Origin: DATBSL01 sp963729875
GTDB taxonomy: Bacteria; Acidobacteriota; Vicinamibacteria; Fen-336
Length of the DNA: 64,000 nt
Reading direction: 5' to 3'
Assembly (NCBI GenBank): GCA_963729875.1
Contig: CAVSPR010000006.1
Span: 372,001 to 436,000, forward strand
A program made the translations under genes and the position numbers. The notes beneath the pieces are model-generated. The model searched no databases and was not told where the DNA came from. It saw only the letters and a list, made by a program, of their open reading frames with translations. Below are positions 28,641 to 36,291 of this stretch, one piece after another. Position 1 is the first letter of the stretch; the number at the start of each line of letters is the position of its first letter.

Positions 28641-30763
28641 TGAGCGGGGCCAGCGGTTTCACCCGCGACCGGGACGAGGACGGCGTCGTCGTGCTCACTC
28701 TCGACGTGCCCGGGGAGAAGGTCAACACCCTCGGGAAGGGCATGATCGCGGAGTTCGAGGGACTCCTCGCAGAGGCCGAGAGGGACGCGTCGGTGCGTGC
28801 CATCGTCGTGCGCAGCGGCAAGCCCGACAGCTTCATCGCGGGGGCGGACATCAAGGACTTCACCCGCATCCGCTCGGCCGAGGAGGGCGAGGCCTTGTCG
28901 CGGGCGGGCCACGCCATCTTCGACCGGATCGAGGGCTGCCGGGTGCCCGTGGTGGCGGCGATCCACGGGGCCTGCCTCGGCGGAGGGACGGAGCTCGCCC
29001 TCTCGTGCCGGTACCGGGTGGCCTCGGATGACCCGAAGACCTCTCTCGGGCTGCCCGAGGTGATGCTGGGCCTCGTCCCCGGCGCGGGCGGGACGCAGCG
29101 CCTGCCGCGTCTGGTCGGCTTCGCGACCGCCCTCGACCTCATCCTGACCGGCCGCACGCTCAAGGCGGCGCGTGCCCTGAAGGCGGGTCTCGTGGACGAG
29201 GTTTGCCCGGCGCCCATCCTGCTGGCGGTGGCGAAGCAGGCCGCCCTCGGCCTGGCCGAGGGCGGCCTGCACCCGCGCCGGCCGGGCATCGGTTTGCGGG
29301 AGAGGCTCCTGCGGCCCGTGATCTTCTCGAAGGCGCGCTCCTCCGTGCTCCAGAAGACCGGGGGGCACTACCCGGCGCCCCTGGAGGCGATCGAGGTCGT
29401 GAAGCAGGGCTCGGGGAAGACCCTCGCCGAGGGCCTGAAGCTCGAGGCGCAGGCGTTCGGGCGGCTCGCGGCCAGCGACGTCTCGCGCAGCCTGGTCTCG
29501 GTCTTCTTCGCCACGCAGGAGATCAAGAAGGACCCCGGCTACCCGGAGGGGACCCCGGCGGTCGAGGTCGCCAAGCTCGGGGTGCTGGGCGCCGGGCTCA
29601 TGGGGGCGGGGATCGCGGGCGTGGCGTCGGACGCCGGGGTCGCCGTGCGCATGAAGGACGCCTCGCACGAGGCGCTCGGGCGCGGGCTCAAATACGTCCG
29701 GGGCGCGTGGGACGAGCGGCAGAGGCGGCGGAGCCTGACCCGCCTGCAGGTCGGCGAGCGCATGGACCGCGTCTCGGCGACCCTCGACTACTCCGGCTTC
29801 CGGCGCGCCGACCTCGTGATCGAGGCGGTGTTCGAGGACCTCGAGCTCAAGCGCCGGGTGCTCGCGGAGACGGAGGCGGCCACCCGGGACGAGTGCGTCC
29901 TCGCCAGCAACACCTCCTCCATCCCGATCGGCGACATCGCGAAGGGCTGCCGTCGCCCCGCGCGCGTGCTCGGGATGCACTTCTTCTCGCCCGTGCACAA
30001 GATGCCGCTCCTCGAGATCGTGGTGACGCCCGAGACGACACCCTCCGCGATCGCGACCGCGGCCGGCTTCGGGCGGCGGATCGGCAAGCACGTGATCGTG
30101 GTCCGGGACGGGCCGGGCTTCTACACGAGCCGGGCCCTCGCCGCCTACATGAACGAGGCGACGTGGATGCTCGAGGAGGGCGCGGCCGTGGAAAGCCTCG
30201 ACCGCGCCATGACGGAGTTCGGTTTCCCGGTGGGCCCGCTCGCGCTGCTCGACGAGGTGGGCATCGACGTGGGGGCGAAGGTGGCGGGTGTGATGCACCA
30301 CCACTTCGGCGACCGAATGTCGCCTCCCTCGGCGATGGAGAAGGTGATCGCCGACGGCCGGCTCGGGCGCAAGGCGAAGAAGGGCTTCTACACCTACGGC
30401 GGGAAGAAGAAGCGGGTGGACGAGTCGGTCTACGGGTTGCTTCCAGGGGGCTCCGCGCGCCGGCCCGTCGAAGCACGCGAGGCGCAGGAGCGGCTGGCGT
30501 TCGCCTTCCTCAACGAGTCCGTGCTGTGCCTGCAGGAGGGCATCCTGCGCTCGCCCCGTGACGGCGATGTGGGAGCGATCTTCGGCCTGGGCTTTCCCCC
30601 GTTCCTGGGGGGGCCGTTCCGCTACCTCGACCACCTCGGCGCGCGGTTCGCCCTCGAGACGATGGAGAAGCTCCAGGCGCGCCACGGCGGGCGCTTCCAG
30701 CCGGCGCCGATGCTCGTCGACCTGGCCCGGGAGGGCCGCACGTTCCATGCGACAGGACGCTGA
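28640..30763 (+). CDS. fadJ: Multifunctional fatty-acid oxidation alpha subunit, FadJ-type
   Basis: 707 residues. The enoyl-CoA hydratase/isomerase domain (about 10-190) has FIAGADIKDF and ELALSCRYR with PEVMLGLVPGAGGTQRLP. The 3-hydroxyacyl-CoA dehydrogenase NAD domain (about 315-495) opens LGVLGAGLMGAGIAGVASDA. The C-terminal dehydrogenase domain carries FYTSRALAAYMNEA and a duplicated tail. Together with FadI it runs the hydration, dehydrogenation and thiolysis steps. The start is GTG 28640, overlapping the fadI stop. No acyl-CoA dehydrogenase or ligase is adjacent. Confidence 0.94.
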   Translation: MSGASGFTRDRDEDGVVVLTLDVPGEKVNTLGKGMIAEFEGLLAEAERDASVRAIVVRSGKPDSFIAGADIKDFTRIRSAEEGEALSRAGHAIFDRIEGCRVPVVAAIHGACLGGGTELALSCRYRVASDDPKTSLGLPEVMLGLVPGAGGTQRLPRLVGFATALDLILTGRTLKAARALKAGLVDEVCPAPILLAVAKQAALGLAEGGLHPRRPGIGLRERLLRPVIFSKARSSVLQKTGGHYPAPLEAIEVVKQGSGKTLAEGLKLEAQAFGRLAASDVSRSLVSVFFATQEIKKDPGYPEGTPAVEVAKLGVLGAGLMGAGIAGVASDAGVAVRMKDASHEALGRGLKYVRGAWDERQRRRSLTRLQVGERMDRVSATLDYSGFRRADLVIEAVFEDLELKRRVLAETEAATRDECVLASNTSSIPIGDIAKGCRRPARVLGMHFFSPVHKMPLLEIVVTPETTPSAIATAAGFGRRIGKHVIVVRDGPGFYTSRALAAYMNEATWMLEEGAAVESLDRAMTEFGFPVGPLALLDEVGIDVGAKVAGVMHHHFGDRMSPPSAMEKVIADGRLGRKAKKGFYTYGGKKKRVDESVYGLLPGGSARRPVEAREAQERLAFAFLNESVLCLQEGILRSPRDGDVGAIFGLGFPPFLGGPFRYLDHLGARFALETMEKLQARHGGRFQPAPMLVDLAREGRTFHATGR

Positions 30764-30802
30764 TCCAGTGACACGGGTGGCGGGGCCGGCGGGGGTGCGC
30801 GC

Positions 30803-32152
30803 GTGAGCCGCAACGGCCGCATCCTCTCCCCGCCCCGCCCGGCCGGGCCGTACGTCGTGCGCCGCCGCTTCCAGGGCATCATCGGGAAGCGGCGCGCGGT
30901 GGAGAACATCGCCGTTCTCACCCAGGCCCATTCCGCCTACATGGGCCTCAAGCGCAGCGCCAAGGCCATCCGCGGCCGCGGGGCCAACATCTTCACGCAG
31001 TGGGTGGGGGACCCGGACGCGCTGGGGAGCGCCGTGCTCCTCTCCGCGATCCTGCGCGGGCTGGGGGCGGAGAAGGTCCGGATTCTCACCGGCAGCCTGG
31101 GCCACCCGCAGAACCGCAACCTCGTGGAGCGCTGCGGGATAGTCCTCCACCACCCCAACGAGGACCGCCTGCGGGGGGGGCTGCACTGCATGGTGGACAC
31201 GTCACCTCCCTTGGGGATCCTCGCGACGCCCGGGGTCGATCCCGTCAAGGACTACTTCTTCGTGGCCGACCACCACGCCGACCCGGAGGATGTCGAGGAG
31301 CTCTGCCGGGCCAAGGGCGTGCGCCGGGTGAGGCTTCCCTTCGTGGGCCTGGCGGTGGGCTCGACCTCCGCCTTCATGGCGGTGATCGCCGCCGCTTTCG
31401 GGGTGCTGGAGAAGCTGTCGCCGGCCGAGAAGGCGGCGGCCGCGCTCGGGATCTACACGGACACGAGCGCGCTGCTGCACGGGGCGACCCCCCTCGACTT
31501 CAAGATGTTCGAGGTCCTGACGCGGACGGAGGAGACGCAGGACATCCTCGACGAGCTGCGCGACTACCGGGTGCCCCCGGAGTGGTACGCCTACCGCGCC
31601 GCCGCCTTCCGCAACCAGGAAGTCACGGGCGCGGTGCGGGTCGCGCCCGTCGGCTTCGTCCGCGACGCTCACCGGGACGTCATCGCCGAGATCGCGAACG
31701 AGCTGCTGCGGGTGGAGGGCACCTCGATCGCCATCACCCTCGGGGTGACCGCGCGCGGGGTGGAGGCCTCGGTGCGCGCGGACAGCCGCCTGCTGGGGCA
31801 GGACCAGGAGCGCATCGTCCGGGTCATCGACTACCTGCTCGAGGCGACGTTCCCCGGGCTGTCGGGCTTCCGGCACGACCGCCGGCCACCCCACCGGGTG
31901 GAGGGCGGGGCCTGCGTGCCGCTGACCCCGGAGCAGCGCTCGGAGTGGCGGCTCGACAACGGCGGGGCCCGCGTGGCCGGCAACGGCCCGATCCTCGCCT
32001 ACTGCCAGGAGCTCGCACGCCAGCTGGTGGCGGCCCTGCGCGACCTCGAGACGCTGCAGCCGGACGAGATGCGGGGCCTGCTCGACGTGGTGGCGGGGGC
32101 CGAGGCGGTGGTGTCGCGGAACGGAAGACGGCGGGAGAACGCCGGCGGCTGA
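30803..32152 (+). CDS. DHH-family phosphoesterase (NrnA-like)
   Basis: 449 residues, GTG start. After an about 50-residue N-terminal extension the DHH domain shows WVGDPDALGSAVLL (motif I), MVDTSPP (motif II), VADHHADPED (the DHH motif) and YTDTSALLHG (motif IV). The C-terminal DHHA1 region includes TSIAITLGVTARGVEASVR. Such enzymes cleave short RNA, pAp or cyclic dinucleotide products; which applies here is not decidable. It follows fadJ by 39 bases but has no obvious functional link. Confidence 0.85.
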   Translation: MSRNGRILSPPRPAGPYVVRRRFQGIIGKRRAVENIAVLTQAHSAYMGLKRSAKAIRGRGANIFTQWVGDPDALGSAVLLSAILRGLGAEKVRILTGSLGHPQNRNLVERCGIVLHHPNEDRLRGGLHCMVDTSPPLGILATPGVDPVKDYFFVADHHADPEDVEELCRAKGVRRVRLPFVGLAVGSTSAFMAVIAAAFGVLEKLSPAEKAAAALGIYTDTSALLHGATPLDFKMFEVLTRTEETQDILDELRDYRVPPEWYAYRAAAFRNQEVTGAVRVAPVGFVRDAHRDVIAEIANELLRVEGTSIAITLGVTARGVEASVRADSRLLGQDQERIVRVIDYLLEATFPGLSGFRHDRRPPHRVEGGACVPLTPEQRSEWRLDNGGARVAGNGPILAYCQELARQLVAALRDLETLQPDEMRGLLDVVAGAEAVVSRNGRRRENAGG

Positions 32153-32164
32153 GCCGCGGCCGTC

Positions 32165-32818
32165 TCAGTGCTCGAAGAGCCCCGGGAAGCCCTCGAGGTC
32201 GAGCCTCGCCATCGTCGGGATCGCCCGGAAGCACTCGCGGGCCAGCTCGGCGCGGCCCTGCCGGGCGAGCATGCCCTCGAGGCGGTCCATGAGGGGGAGG
32301 AGCAGGGTGACGTCCGAGATCGCGTAGCGGACCTGCTCCGGGGACAGCGTGGAGCTCGACCAGTCGGAGTGGCGGGTCACCTTGTCGAGCTCCACGTCGA
32401 GGAACTCCAGCAGGTTGTCCTTGAGCCCGTGGCGATCGGTGTAGGTCCGGGCGAGCTTGCTCGCGGTGCGCGTGCAGTAGAGGGGCGAGACCGCGATGCC
32501 GAGCCAGTGGGCCAGGGCGGCCACGTCGAAGCGCGCGAAGTGGAACACCTTCAGGACGCGGGGGTCCTCCATGAGGCGCTTGAGGCGCGGCGCGCGCGGG
32601 CGCGAGGGGTCGAGGGCCTCGCGAGGGAGCTGGACGATCGCCCCGCGCGTCCGCCGATCGCACAGCTGGACGAGGCAGAGTCGGTCTCGCCGCGTCTGCA
32701 GGCCCATCGTCTCGGTGTCCACCGCGAGGTCGGGCCCCGCGAGGTAGGCCTGGAGGAGATCCTCGCTGAGGTCGCCGGTCAGGATCTCGGGGCTGACGTC
32801 GGGGGGGCCCTGGGGCAT
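32165..32818 (-). CDS. RNase D-type 3'-5' exonuclease without HRDC domain
   Basis: 217 residues, only the DEDDy exonuclease domain: VDTETMGL (first Asp and Glu), FHFARFDVAAL (second Asp) and YAISDV (the Tyr and last Asp). Full-length RNase D of about 370 residues has one or two HRDC domains, missing here, so it resembles the short ribonuclease D proteins of many non-enteric bacteria. It probably trims structured RNA 3' ends. Convergent with the DHH gene, with a 12-base spacer. Confidence 0.9.
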   Translation of the reverse strand: MPQGPPDVSPEILTGDLSEDLLQAYLAGPDLAVDTETMGLQTRRDRLCLVQLCDRRTRGAIVQLPREALDPSRPRAPRLKRLMEDPRVLKVFHFARFDVAALAHWLGIAVSPLYCTRTASKLARTYTDRHGLKDNLLEFLDVELDKVTRHSDWSSSTLSPEQVRYAISDVTLLLPLMDRLEGMLARQGRAELARECFRAIPTMARLDLEGFPGLFEH

Positions 32819-32968
32819 CGTCGTTCCTTCTCCTCTTGGAGGCGCGATCGTACCACCGTGGGGCGGGCTCGGCGGGAGAGAAGCGCCCGCGCTCGTCCTC
32901 GCGCCGACTCGAGCGGGCAGCGTCGGGCCGCCGCGGTGACCCCGAGGCCCGCCCGCGCGGCTACACCG

Positions 32969-33184
32969 TCAGCGTCTGAAGAGCTCCCGCAGGAACCGCC
33001 GCAGGCCCTGCGCCTTTTCCGTGTGGTGGAGCCGGACGCGCTCCTCGCGCTGCATCCTGTCGTGACAGGCGGAGCAGAGGGGCCCCTGCAGGCCGAGCCA
33101 GCGGGGCGACACGAACGAGCGGCCGCAGGCCGCGCACTGGATGGGTCGGGTTGCGTCGCGTTCGGTCAAGGGCAGGGTCGTCAT
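32969..33184 (-). CDS. Small four-cysteine zinc-ribbon protein
   Basis: 71 residues. CAACGRSFVSPRWLGL and CSACHDRMQREE give two CxxC pairs 20 residues apart, a zinc ribbon. The C-terminal third is basic and helical (RRFLRELFRR). ATG 33184 starts 4 bases from the 3' end of the tRNA-His gene, so it may be read from the tRNA transcript. I do not recognise a named family. Confidence 0.6.
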   Translation of the reverse strand: MTTLPLTERDATRPIQCAACGRSFVSPRWLGLQGPLCSACHDRMQREERVRLHHTEKAQGLRRFLRELFRR

Positions 33185-33187
33185 TGG

Positions 33188-33263
33188 GGTGGCTGACGGG
33201 ATTCGAACCCGCGACCTCATGGGCCACAGCCAAGCGCTCTAACCAAACTGAGCTACAGCCACC
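33188..33263 (-). tRNA. tRNA-His (anticodon GTG)
   Basis: Acceptor GTGGCTG/CAGCCAC, anticodon loop CTGTGGC (anticodon GTG), T-arm GGTTCGAATCC. The genome encodes the extra G-1 opposite discriminator C73, the tRNA-His identity element. CCA is not encoded. First-processed order on this strand: Pro, Arg, His. Confidence 0.95.
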
Positions 33264-33276
33264 ACCGTTCGTATGG

Positions 33277-33350
33277 CGCGCCTGAAGGGATTCGAACCCC
33301 TGACCCGCAGCTTAGAAGGCTGCCGCTCTATCCATCTGAGCTACAGGCGC
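33277..33350 (-). tRNA. tRNA-Arg (anticodon TCT)
   Basis: Acceptor GCGCCTG/CAGGCGC, anticodon stem GCAGC/GCTGC with loop CTTCTAA (anticodon TCT), T-arm GGTTCGAATCC, discriminator G. It is 13 bases from tRNA-His and presumably shares its transcript. Confidence 0.95.
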
Positions 33351-33438
33351 CCGATCAACTTCAAGCGGTTCAAGAAGCTCCCGCTCCCGGAACCGAACGA
33401 TACTACCGCACCTTGCGGCCCCTTGTCGCGGCGCGTGG

Positions 33439-33512
33439 TCGGGGAGGCGGGATTTGAACCCGCGGCCACGAGCGCCCAAGGCTCGTGCTCTACCAGGCTG
33501 AGCTACTCCCCG
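33439..33512 (-). tRNA. tRNA-Pro (anticodon TGG)
   Basis: Acceptor CGGGGAG/CTCCCCG starting with C, as usual for bacterial tRNA-Pro. Anticodon stem CGAGC/GCTCG with loop CTTGGGC (anticodon TGG), T-arm GGTTCAAATCC, discriminator A. It is the first gene of the three-tRNA cluster, 88 bases upstream of tRNA-Arg. Confidence 0.95.
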
Positions 33513-33628
33513 ACGCCCGACGGTCGAGCCTATCAGGGCACCCGCGGGTGCGTCCACACGCGACTCCGTTGACTCCCGGACTCGGAGTCTCATAGGATGG
33601 CGGCAACGCCAAGCAGACGGAGGGGACG

Positions 33629-34756
33629 ATGCCATTCGAGAAGCGCTCGATTCTTGCGGCGACGTTCGCAACCGCGGTCGCCGTGTCCGCGGCGGGGGGT
33701 GTGGAGGCGAAGGCCAGCGACGGCGCGACGCCGCCGAGGCTGGAGTTCCTGGGGCAGGCGATCATCCCCACGGGGACGACCTTCGGGGGCACGATCATCG
33801 GCGGGTTGTCGAGCATCACCTTCGACCCGGCTCGGGGCGTCTTCTACAGCCTGTCGGATGACCAGGGCCAGCTGGGCCCCGTGCGCTTCTACACGCTGGT
33901 CGTCGACCTCTCCGACGGTCGCCTGGACGACGGTGACGTCGACGTCACCGGGGTGACGACGCTCGTCGCCCCGAACGGGCAGCCGTACGTGCCGGGCAGC
34001 CTCGATCCCGAAGGCCTGACGTTGACCAAGAGCGGCGAGCTCGTCGTCACGTCGGAAGGCATCGCCACGCGGGGGACGTCGCCGTGGGTGCGGCGGTACG
34101 CGCTCGACGGGACGTTCCGCGGCGATCTCCCGGTGCCGGACGCGTTCACGCCGACCAGTGCCGCACACGGCGTGCGCCAGAACCTCGCCTTCGAGGCGGC
34201 TGCCGTCGCCCCGAACGGGCGGCACCTCTTCGTGGGGATGGAAGGCGCGCTGGCCCAGGACGGCCCGGCGGCGACGCTTGGCGGGGGCAGCCCCGCTCGC
34301 ATCCTGCGCTACAACCTCGCGACGCGGCGCCTCGACCGGCAGTACGTCTACGTCACCGACCCCGTCGCCGAGCCGCCCGTGCCGCCCACGGCGTTCGCCG
34401 TCAACGGTCTCGTCGAGCTGCTCCCGTTCAACGACCAGTTCATGCTGGCGATGGAGCGCTCCTTCTCGGTCGGCGCGCCCGGAACCGGGAACACGATCAA
34501 CCTCTACTCGGTCGCCTTCCCGGGAGCGGGCGACGTGAACGGCCTCGACAGCATCGCGGGCGTGCTCGGCGACGTCCGGCCCGTGGAGAAGGAGCTCCTC
34601 CTCGACCTGCGGACGCTCGGGATCCCCCTCGACAACGTCGAGGGGATGACCATCGGTCCCGACCTGCCGGACGGCCGCCGGTCGCTCCTGCTGGTCAGCG
34701 ACAACAACTTCGCGGCCAGCCAGTTCACGCAGTTCCTGCTGTTCGCGCTCGACTGA
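33629..34756 (+). CDS. Secreted esterase-like/phytase-like beta-propeller protein
   Basis: 375 residues. The signal peptide ends around VSAAGGVEAKA (about residue 28). The mature part fits the esterase-like domain of the phytase-like family (PF13449): GGLSSITFDPARGVFYSLSD, SLDPEGLTLTKSGELVVTSE, NVEGMTIGPDLPDGRRSLLLVSDNN split over the C-terminal half. The repeated Asp- and Gly-rich strands suggest a beta-propeller in the periplasm or outside. The substrate is unknown. No operon partner: rdgB follows after 113 bases. Confidence 0.85.
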   Translation: MPFEKRSILAATFATAVAVSAAGGVEAKASDGATPPRLEFLGQAIIPTGTTFGGTIIGGLSSITFDPARGVFYSLSDDQGQLGPVRFYTLVVDLSDGRLDDGDVDVTGVTTLVAPNGQPYVPGSLDPEGLTLTKSGELVVTSEGIATRGTSPWVRRYALDGTFRGDLPVPDAFTPTSAAHGVRQNLAFEAAAVAPNGRHLFVGMEGALAQDGPAATLGGGSPARILRYNLATRRLDRQYVYVTDPVAEPPVPPTAFAVNGLVELLPFNDQFMLAMERSFSVGAPGTGNTINLYSVAFPGAGDVNGLDSIAGVLGDVRPVEKELLLDLRTLGIPLDNVEGMTIGPDLPDGRRSLLLVSDNNFAASQFTQFLLFALD

Positions 34757-34869
34757 GCGGCTCGCGCCCGCTCGGCTGCCGGTCGACGTTTTCCGGGCCC
34801 GGGCGCACCGGCGGCGTGGGGTTCGACATCGAGTGCTGCCGCTGACGACGGCGGTATCATCACGGCTCC

Positions 34870-35475
34870 ATGTCCGAGCTCCTCCTCGCGAGCCAGAACC
34901 CGGGCAAGCTGAACGAGATGCGCCTGCTGGTCGCGGGACTGCCGTTCGACGTGGTGGGCCCCCGCGACCTCGGGATCCTCGAGGCGCCGGAGGAGACGGG
35001 GGCGAGCTTCCGGGAGAACGCCGCCATCAAGGCGCTCGCCTACGCGCGGCTGTCGGGCCGTCTGACGGTTGCCGACGACTCGGGGATCTCGGTCGACGCC
35101 CTCGGAGGGGCGCCCGGGCTCTACTCGAGCCGGTTCGGCGGCGAGGGGGCCTCCGACCGCGAGCGCAACCGGCTCCTCCTCGAGAGGCTGCGAGGCGTGC
35201 CGCCGGCCGGGCGGGGCGCGCGCTTCACGAGCGCGGTGGCGTTGGCGCGAGCCGGTGTGCTGCTCTTCGAAGCGCAGGAGAGCGTCCTCGGCTTCATCGC
35301 GGACGAGGAGAGGGGCAAGAGCGGCTTCGGTTACGACCCGCTCTTCTTCTACCCGCCCTTCGGGAAGACGTTCGGCGAGGTTCCCCGGCAGGAGAAGGAC
35401 CGGGTGAGCCACCGAGGCAAGGCCTTCGCACGGCTGCGGGAGTTCCTGGCCGGGCTGGTCGCCTCCGGGGGCTAG
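34870..35475 (+). CDS. rdgB: dITP/XTP pyrophosphatase (RdgB/HAM1)
   Basis: 201 residues. House-cleaning enzyme that hydrolyses inosine and xanthosine triphosphates to monophosphates. Motifs: LLLASQNPGKLNEM at the start, ETGASFRENAAIKA, VADDSGISVDALGG, and SGFGYDPLFFYP, then VSHRGKAFARL at the end, all in family order. It is convergent with rph with only 15 bases between the stops; the two genes are often neighbours in bacteria. Confidence 0.96.
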   Translation: MSELLLASQNPGKLNEMRLLVAGLPFDVVGPRDLGILEAPEETGASFRENAAIKALAYARLSGRLTVADDSGISVDALGGAPGLYSSRFGGEGASDRERNRLLLERLRGVPPAGRGARFTSAVALARAGVLLFEAQESVLGFIADEERGKSGFGYDPLFFYPPFGKTFGEVPRQEKDRVSHRGKAFARLREFLAGLVASGG

Positions 35476-35490
35476 GCCCCGGGCGGGCGA

Positions 35491-36291
35491 TCAGCCGGCC
35501 TGCGGCTCGAAGTCGGAGAGCGCCTTCCTCTGCAGGAGGACGAGGTCCTTGACTCCCCTGTCCCCGGCCTCCATCAGCTGGCGCATCTCCTCCTCGGTGA
35601 AGGGCTGCCCCTCCGCCGTGCCCTGCACCTCGACGAAGCGGCCCCGGCCGGTCTTCACGATGTTCATGTCCACGTGGGCCGTCGAGTCCTCCTCGTAGTT
35701 GAGGTCGAGGAGGATCGCGTCGCCCACCTTGCCGACGGAGACGGCGGCCACGTAGTCGTTGACCGGGATCTCGGGGAGGTTGCCGGCGCGGCGCAGCCGG
35801 CGCAGGGCCTCGACCAGCGCGACGAAGGCGCCGGTGATCGAGGCGCAGCGGGTCCCGCCGTCGGCCTGGATCACGTCGCAGTCCACCCAGAGCGTCCTCT
35901 CGCCGAGGGCCTTCGCGTTCACCACGGCGCGCAGCGAGCGGCCGATCAGGCGCTGGATCTCGTGGGTTCGGCCCGAGGGGGCGCCTTTCGAGACCTCCCG
36001 CTGCGAGCGCGTGTGGGTGGCGCGGGGCAGCATGCCGTACTCGGCGGTGACCCAGCCCTCCCCCTTGCCTTTCAGGAAGGGCGGCACCTTCTCCTCGACG
36101 GAGACTGCGCAGACGACCCGCGTGTCGCCGAACTCGACGAGACAGGAGCCGTCGGCGTGCTTGAGGTAGCCGGTCGTGAAACGGACGGCGCGCAGCTGGG
36201 CCGGGCCGCGGCCGTCCGCGCGCACCCCCGGCTCCCGCTTCAGGACGGTGGGGTCGATCTGCTGCTTGAAGTCGCCGAGGCGAAAGCTCAC
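35491..36291 (-). CDS. rph: Ribonuclease PH
   Basis: 266 residues after the GTG at 36291, longer than the usual 240. Phosphorolytic 3'-end trimming of tRNA precursors. Landmarks: RADGRGPAQLRAVRFTTG, the substrate Arg region THTRSQREV, GRSLRAVVN, and the phosphate-site TLWVDCDVIQADGGTRCAS. The frame stays open far upstream through slt, but RNase PH sequence starts just after this GTG, whose first bases overlap the slt stop (GTGA). The final EMRQLMEAGDRGVKDLV is typical. Confidence 0.95.
   Translation of the reverse strand: MSFRLGDFKQQIDPTVLKREPGVRADGRGPAQLRAVRFTTGYLKHADGSCLVEFGDTRVVCAVSVEEKVPPFLKGKGEGWVTAEYGMLPRATHTRSQREVSKGAPSGRTHEIQRLIGRSLRAVVNAKALGERTLWVDCDVIQADGGTRCASITGAFVALVEALRRLRRAGNLPEIPVNDYVAAVSVGKVGDAILLDLNYEEDSTAHVDMNIVKTGRGRFVEVQGTAEGQPFTEEEMRQLMEAGDRGVKDLVLLQRKALSDFEPQAG

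Noticed and set aside
27389..30763. An 1124-codon plus-strand frame covering fadI and fadJ
   Set aside because: Its first 416 codons are fadI out of frame; real FadJ begins at GTG 28640.
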